Shown piece after piece: positions 58,812 to 64,000 of a DNA stretch of 64,000 nucleotides (its first letter is position 1; each line of letters begins with the position of its first letter). Under the pieces are notes generated by a model. It had not been told where the DNA came from and did not search any database. It saw only the letters and a program-made list of their open reading frames with translations. The stretch spans positions 222,501 to 286,500 of the forward strand of contig JAIGNY010001237.1 in assembly GCA_020152595.1 (NCBI GenBank). Reading direction: 5' to 3'. Position numbers and translations under genes: made by a program. This DNA comes from Chiridota heheva (Eukaryota; Echinodermata; Holothuroidea; Apodida; Chiridotidae).

Positions 58812-61345
58812 GACTGACTGTAAAATTAAGTGGACCAAATTCCAATTTCCTAATGAAAAGAGCATGTATATAGGAACATTTTACAGACCCAGTCACAATG
58901 ATCTCACTAGCCTACTTGAGTTGAAAAAATCCCTCCAAAAGCTTGGTAAAAATGCTGACAAAAACAATGTTATTCTTGCTGGTGATTTCAACCAACCTAA
59001 CATTGACTGGAGTCAAAACATTATTTCAGGAACTAACGCTTCCTCCAAAGCAGCCAAAATTCTTCTTGAAGTGACAAATTCATTCAATTGAACACAAATG
59101 GTGCAGTCACCCACCAGAGATAACAACATTCTTGATCTTGTTTTTACTAATAGTTTACCAGCTGTTACCTCAGCTAATGTCATTCTCGGTATAAGTGACC
59201 ATGATATTGTTCAACTGACCCTAAATATCTCCCCTCCTCGTAAAAAGTTGCCTAAACGTAAAGTCTATTTGAAGAAAAAAGCTAACATAAAACAAATAAA
59301 AGAAGACCTGACCAAATTTAAACTGCAATATTATACTCAATTCAATAACTCCATTGATGTTGATAAAAAATGGAATTTCTTTGAACAGGAAATTAAACTG
59401 ATTATTGATAAAAACACGCCTCACAAATTCACCTCAACTAAACTAAATCTGCCCTGGTTTACCCGTATCCAATGCCGTCTCTGCAGGAAAAATCATAAAC
59501 TGTTTAAAAAAGCTAAGACTAATCAACAAGCCAATGACTGGACTACCTAAAAAAGCTTTAGGAAGGCTGTCCATAAAAGCCTCAAAGAAGCTAGAAACAC
59601 CTTCATCTGTGATAAACTTAAAAACTCACTTAACGAAAACCCAAAGGCATTCTGGTCCTATATCAAAAGATTAAGAAGTAACTCTGTAGGTGTGTCTGAT
59701 CTACTAAATGATGGTAAACTCTGCAGTGACAGTAAAACTAAAACTAACATTCTAAATGACCAGTTTTTCAGTCTTTTCACAGAAGAAAACACCTCCCAAA
59801 TCCCTGTAACTAAACCACTCACCAACAGCAAAATAAACCAACTTGTAATTACCCCAGAAGGTGTCAAAAAGCAACTGCATAATCTAGACCCCAACAAAGC
59901 CTCAGGTCCTGACCAAATACCACCATGGTTTCTAAAAACTCACGCTGATGACCTCTATGAAATTCTAACTGATCTCTTTCAAACCTCTGTCAATAATGGT
60001 ACTATCCCTAACAAGTGGAAAGAAGCAAACATGTAGCGTTTTAAAAAAGGTGATAAACAAAACCCAGCTAATAACAGACCTGTTTTCCTCACCTACGTTT
60101 GTAGTAAAATCCTTAAGCATATAATCCACTTACATGTGATGAAATTCCTTGATGAGCATAATATCTTAACTGATTTACAACATGGCTTCCGTGCAAAAAG
60201 ATCGACTGAAACACAACTCCTCTCTACAATAAATGATATCTCTAAACAAATTGACCAAAACAGTAACCTCTCTATGGCTATTCTTGACTTCTCAAAAGCC
60301 TTTGATAAAGTCCCACACCAGCGCCTGTTATCCAAACTTTCAGCCTATGGCATTGATGGAAATCTCCTGGCCTGGTTTGCATTATTCCTCAACAACCGCA
60401 TCCAGCGTGTTGTCTGTGATGGTGAAATCTCTGATTCTAAACAGGTTTTGTCCGGTGTACCACAAGGTACTGTTCTGGGTCCATTACTTTTCCGTTTATA
60501 TGTAAATGACATCCCTGATAATATAAACAGCACAGTTAGACTATTTGCTGATGACTGCCTTGTGTACAGAACAATTAATAACCCCTCTGACCAACAAATC
60601 CTCCAAGATGATCCTAACAAACTTGAACAATGGCAAAACAAATGGCAAATGAATTTCAACCCCTCTAAATGCTACATCTTGTCAATTTCCTCTAAGAAAT
60701 GCTGTAAATCACCTGTTTATACCTTATGCAACCAGCCACTAAAATATGTAAACTCCCACCCGTACCTAGGTGTTGAAATTGATAATAAACTTAGATGGGA
60801 AAAACATATACATAACATAATCAAGAAAGCTAACTCTGTACTTGACCTATTAAAACGTAGCCTCTCAAACTGTCCCACCGACGTTAAATCCACTGCTTGT
60901 ACAGCTCTAGTCAGGCCAGTACTTGAGTACGCATCAGTAGTCTGGGACCCCCCTTGAATCTATTCAAAGGAGAGCAGCCAGGTTCTGTATAGCAGACTAC
61001 TCTTATAAATCTAGTGTAAAAAACATGCTTCATAAATTAGATTGGCCCCTGCTAAAAACAAGAAGATACAACACCCGGCTACATAGGCTATATAAAATCA
61101 ATAACAATCTTGTCGCCATCAATAAAGATGAACTTATCCCCACCGTCAGAACTAAAACAAGAAATAATCATGACCCTAATATTCAGGTTCCCTATGCAAA
61201 AAGAATGTATATAAACACTCTTTCTTCCCTCACACACTAAAGGATTGGAATGCTTTACCGTCAGACATTGTACATGCACCAAGTCTCAACTGTTTTAAAG
61301 CTAAACTTACTAACACTTGTTTTGCTAATTAGTTTTTTTTTTTTT
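58812..61345 (+). pseudogene. CR1-like LINE, 5'-truncated, nearly intact frame
   Basis: One reading frame runs from about 58812 to 60957, broken only by TGA at 59089-59091, TAA at 59548-59550 and TAG at 60034-60036. It holds the C-terminal half of an APE endonuclease (MYIGTFYRP, AGDFNQPNIDW, SDHDIV). RT blocks follow: PNKASGPDQIPPWFL, then HGFRAKRSTETQLL, LDFSKAFDKVPH, GVPQGTVLGPLLF and the catalytic FADD at 60544-60555, then YLGVEIDNKLRWEKHI. A frameshift after 60955 moves the last part (LDWPLLKTRRYNTRLHRLYKI, then LKDWNALPSDIVHAPSLNCFK) into other frames. The tail is T-rich (61332-61346). This is the least decayed element seen. Confidence 0.92.
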
Positions 61346-63045
61346 TACTCTTACTTTTTACGCTCGGTTGGCGTTTATGTCCTCTTCAAGGATTTTTGCC
61401 AACTTAAGAGATTCAGAAGTGCTCTAATTTAGTTAGGGCCAGATACTGGGCGCACAAGGCAAACTCTCCAGCTCGAAGGGGGGAGTGGGGGTGGGCAGAA
61501 TTTCTCAAGGTTGGGAATCTGGGTATCAATGACGTAACAATAAAGTTCATGTGCAGCAAATAGCTGCAAAGGACAAAACAAAACAGTATGCTCGTGTATG
61601 TTTACAGCGAAATAAATTATTTGGCTCTGTGAAAATGTAGATTTTTTCATTGTAAAGTTGCAGGGGACTTCTTGTGTTCTTTGCCAGGGTGCATTTCGTG
61701 CACTAAGTTTTGAAGATCTTTGGTGTTGAGTTAACTTCCTTCAGCGTAGTAGCATAGCACAAGCTTTTCTTGGCGGACTGCCATGAAAGAAAGTATAAAC
61801 TTGTAGTACAGTTGTCCTAATTTATTTGCCAAACACTGCACACAATCTTGAGTTATTTACCTAAAATACCAATAAATCTTGCAGAATGTACTATAAAGCT
61901 AAATGATTTTGAAATAATCACATTTAAAGACACTTTAACTCCTGCAAGATTACATTAGGCTAATGATGCAACGGCAGCCATTATGAAAGAGGTACAATGG
62001 GAAGAATGCACGTAGGGAGGGCGCTATGCTAAAATAATTTTTGTTTGCCTCTTTGTTATAATTAGTTTAGTGTATTACTGTATCAGTGTCTTTATTTTAA
62101 ACTTATAAATAGAGTACTGTCAAGAACTATTATGTATATTCATTACTTGCACTGTTAGTCAATGTTCTTTTAAAATGAATAAGTTTTGTCACCGTAGAAA
62201 GTATTGTAGAATCAAAATACCAAACAAGACTTTTAGTAGGCCTTCTCATAGTAGTTACTCGCTGCTTGGTCGCTTGACTGTCTTGGCATATGAAAGCAAA
62301 GTCCTTGTTGTACCTTCCGTGTGGGTTTTACGTGGAATGCATCCTGGGTTGTTTGCCACTCAATTGAAAAGAATGAGTGCTTAAACCTTAATCATATTTG
62401 ATTTTTATCTAAAATTTACCACCAGAGAAGTGAACTGCCCTATCACAAATGGGAAAACAAACCTAGCTTTTAGTTTTAGTGCAATTGCATATGGATGAAT
62501 TTATATTTGCATAGTAAAAACTGTCAAATTTCAGCTCATTTTCAACTTGTAGGCCTAAATCCAAATTTTTAATGTAAGTTGAAATTATAAACACTTACAT
62601 GTAGGCCTATGCTATTAATTTGCTTCACAATTTATGAGACAAAGTGACCATATTTTAGATTTATTTGACTTCTAGCTCAACCCACACTCACTAAGTTGAG
62701 GTTACCAAATCATACCCGAGTCCGCATACAGTAGCCTATATGCACTGCACCAGAGACACTCAAGCCACCAAAACTCAAGCCAATGTATTGACATTACAGT
62801 CACCCCCCACCGTTCCCTGAACTCCAGCAAAAGTGTGGTCAGAACCAGAGACCTAGCCTACCTGACCGATGAACCTCGTAGAGGAACTTGCAAATCAACA
62901 CGTTACTGAAGCCCGTTGTCTCGTCCTCAAGAGAGACTGCTGAAACACCTACCAATACCATCTTCCTAAAGTTTTCCACACCAACTCTCCCTTCCCACAT
63001 CACTGCTGGCTACCTGAGAATCCCAGTCACCACTTATATTTCTAA
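61346..63045. other. No gene supported
   Basis: GTTGGCGTTTATGTCC-TCTTCAAGG near 61369-61390 may still be LINE 3' UTR. The 69-codon plus frame at 62175-62384 has no recognised motif. Two TAGGCCTA words occur at 62550 and 62602. Confidence 0.45.
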
Positions 63046-63049
63046 CTAG

Positions 63050-63126
63050 GCTTGGGCGATATTGAACATAATGCAATATCGGTATATCGCCTGAAAAATA
63101 TCGATAATATCGAAATATCGATATGC
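63050..63126. repeat. TGGGCGATAT...ATATCGATA interspersed repeat fragment
   Basis: CTTGGGCGATATTGAAC, GCAATATCGGTATATCGCC and AATATCGAAATATCGATA form a self-complementary string. A similar TTGGGCGATATATCG string is a recurrent feature of transposon-derived repeats in many animal genomes (recall, not checked). Confidence 0.6.
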
Positions 63127-64000
63127 AAATTATAGGACGTCATACGTAAGCTGTATGTACTGTTCTGGGCAAGGTAATCTCGTCTCGGCTCAAAAAATGT
63201 CAAGTAAAACTTTTTGTACAAATTAACAGAAATCACTGCAAAATATATACATATGATCTTCAAATAAACACCCATTATGTTTAAAAATGTTCTTTACATG
63301 GTTTCTATCTCAAAAGATCAATCACAGAAACTTTGAAAAAGTTTAGGTCTCTGCATATTCTTAAAAAAAAAAAAAATCTTGTGGAACTGGTATTAGGCCT
63401 ACACTGTATGCCTTACAAAAATCGGCTCCAATTCTTCTTAAAATTTTATAACTCACTTACTTCTTATAAAAGTTGTACTAAAGAGGCATTATTTTGGTAG
63501 CATTATATGGACTTCTAGAAATTCAGAAGTCCATATATGATGCATATCATTGAATTTCTGGTCTGCTTCTATCATCGCACGAGTGTTGTCACTAAGAAGA
63601 AACAGTGGTAGATGGTATGTGTGTACATAGTAAAGTACTGTGCAGTAGTGATACTGTGTGTGTATGTAGTTACTGCACTGTACATTATCTGATCGATCTG
63701 GCAAGACCAGTTTGTCACTTTTACTTTAGACTTTCTGAACGAACAAAATAGTGAGAAAAACCTCATAATTTTGTCAGTAATTTGTCAATTAATGACTGAT
63801 TTAAAAATTCAGATTCAGTATTCCTTTTGAGGAAACTTAACACGATGTTTGAGGATTCAACATCTTATGATTTTTGTTGTCTGAACATCGTAAGCCATCA
63901 AGTATAAAGTTGGAGTATTGCGCAATGCCTCTGTACTCCGCGAGTCAAGTGGTTTTTTGTTCATGGAAGGATTTTTGGGTAATTGTTATCACAATAGTAA
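63127..64000. other. No gene supported
   Basis: AT-rich. A short hairpin-like pair (atggacttctagaaattcagaagtccat, 63509-63536) is the only structure noted. Confidence 0.5.

Overview
This is eukaryotic, AT-rich, repeat-laden animal DNA. Introns, LINE/CR1-like and BEL/Pao-like retroelements, MITEs, long (TA)n tracts and many minisatellites rule out a prokaryotic source. The sulfatase type, the TE mix and the great excess of the palindrome TAGGCCTA suggest a marine invertebrate deuterostome, most likely an echinoderm. That placement is inference.

The one host gene that can be assembled in full is a secreted arylsulfatase-family protein on the minus strand. It has seven exons between 43230 (ATG) and 9794 (stop), with matching intron phases and GT/AG borders, and encodes 546 residues over 33.4 kb. 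Every active-site residue of the family that I could place is present except the catalytic cysteine. The position that becomes formylglycine reads Gly (GVASR where the family has CxPSR), so the gene looks like an intact pseudoenzyme. Its six introns hold most of the window's repeats: minisatellites of 17, 20, 21, 23, 30, 43 and 45 bp, two (TA)n tracts, hAT-like and TTAA-type MITEs, LINE scraps and a decayed PIN-like gene.

Layout. 1-9.7 kb (downstream of the sulfatase): a TTAA MITE, a gutted BEL/Pao element with LTR remnants, a LINE fragment and an AT-rich stretch. 9.8-43.2 kb: the sulfatase gene. 43.2-49.3 kb (upstream): a 24-bp-like degenerate satellite and an NRF-1-like palindrome. 49.3-57.2 kb: a CR1-like LINE split exactly by a 5.69-kb element with inverted terminal repeats and a 4-bp target duplication; the element carries a second decayed PIN-like gene. 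57.2-57.8 kb: a probable promoter and first coding exon (mitochondrial-type leader) of a plus-strand gene that runs out of the window. 58.4-61.4 kb: an AP-1 motif cluster followed by a lightly damaged CR1-like LINE. 61.4-64 kb: no gene seen, one ATATCG-type repeat.

No operon, CRISPR array, rRNA or tRNA was found. Most long open frames are by-products of tandem repeats whose unit is a multiple of three. Family assignments rest on remembered motifs, not on a database search.
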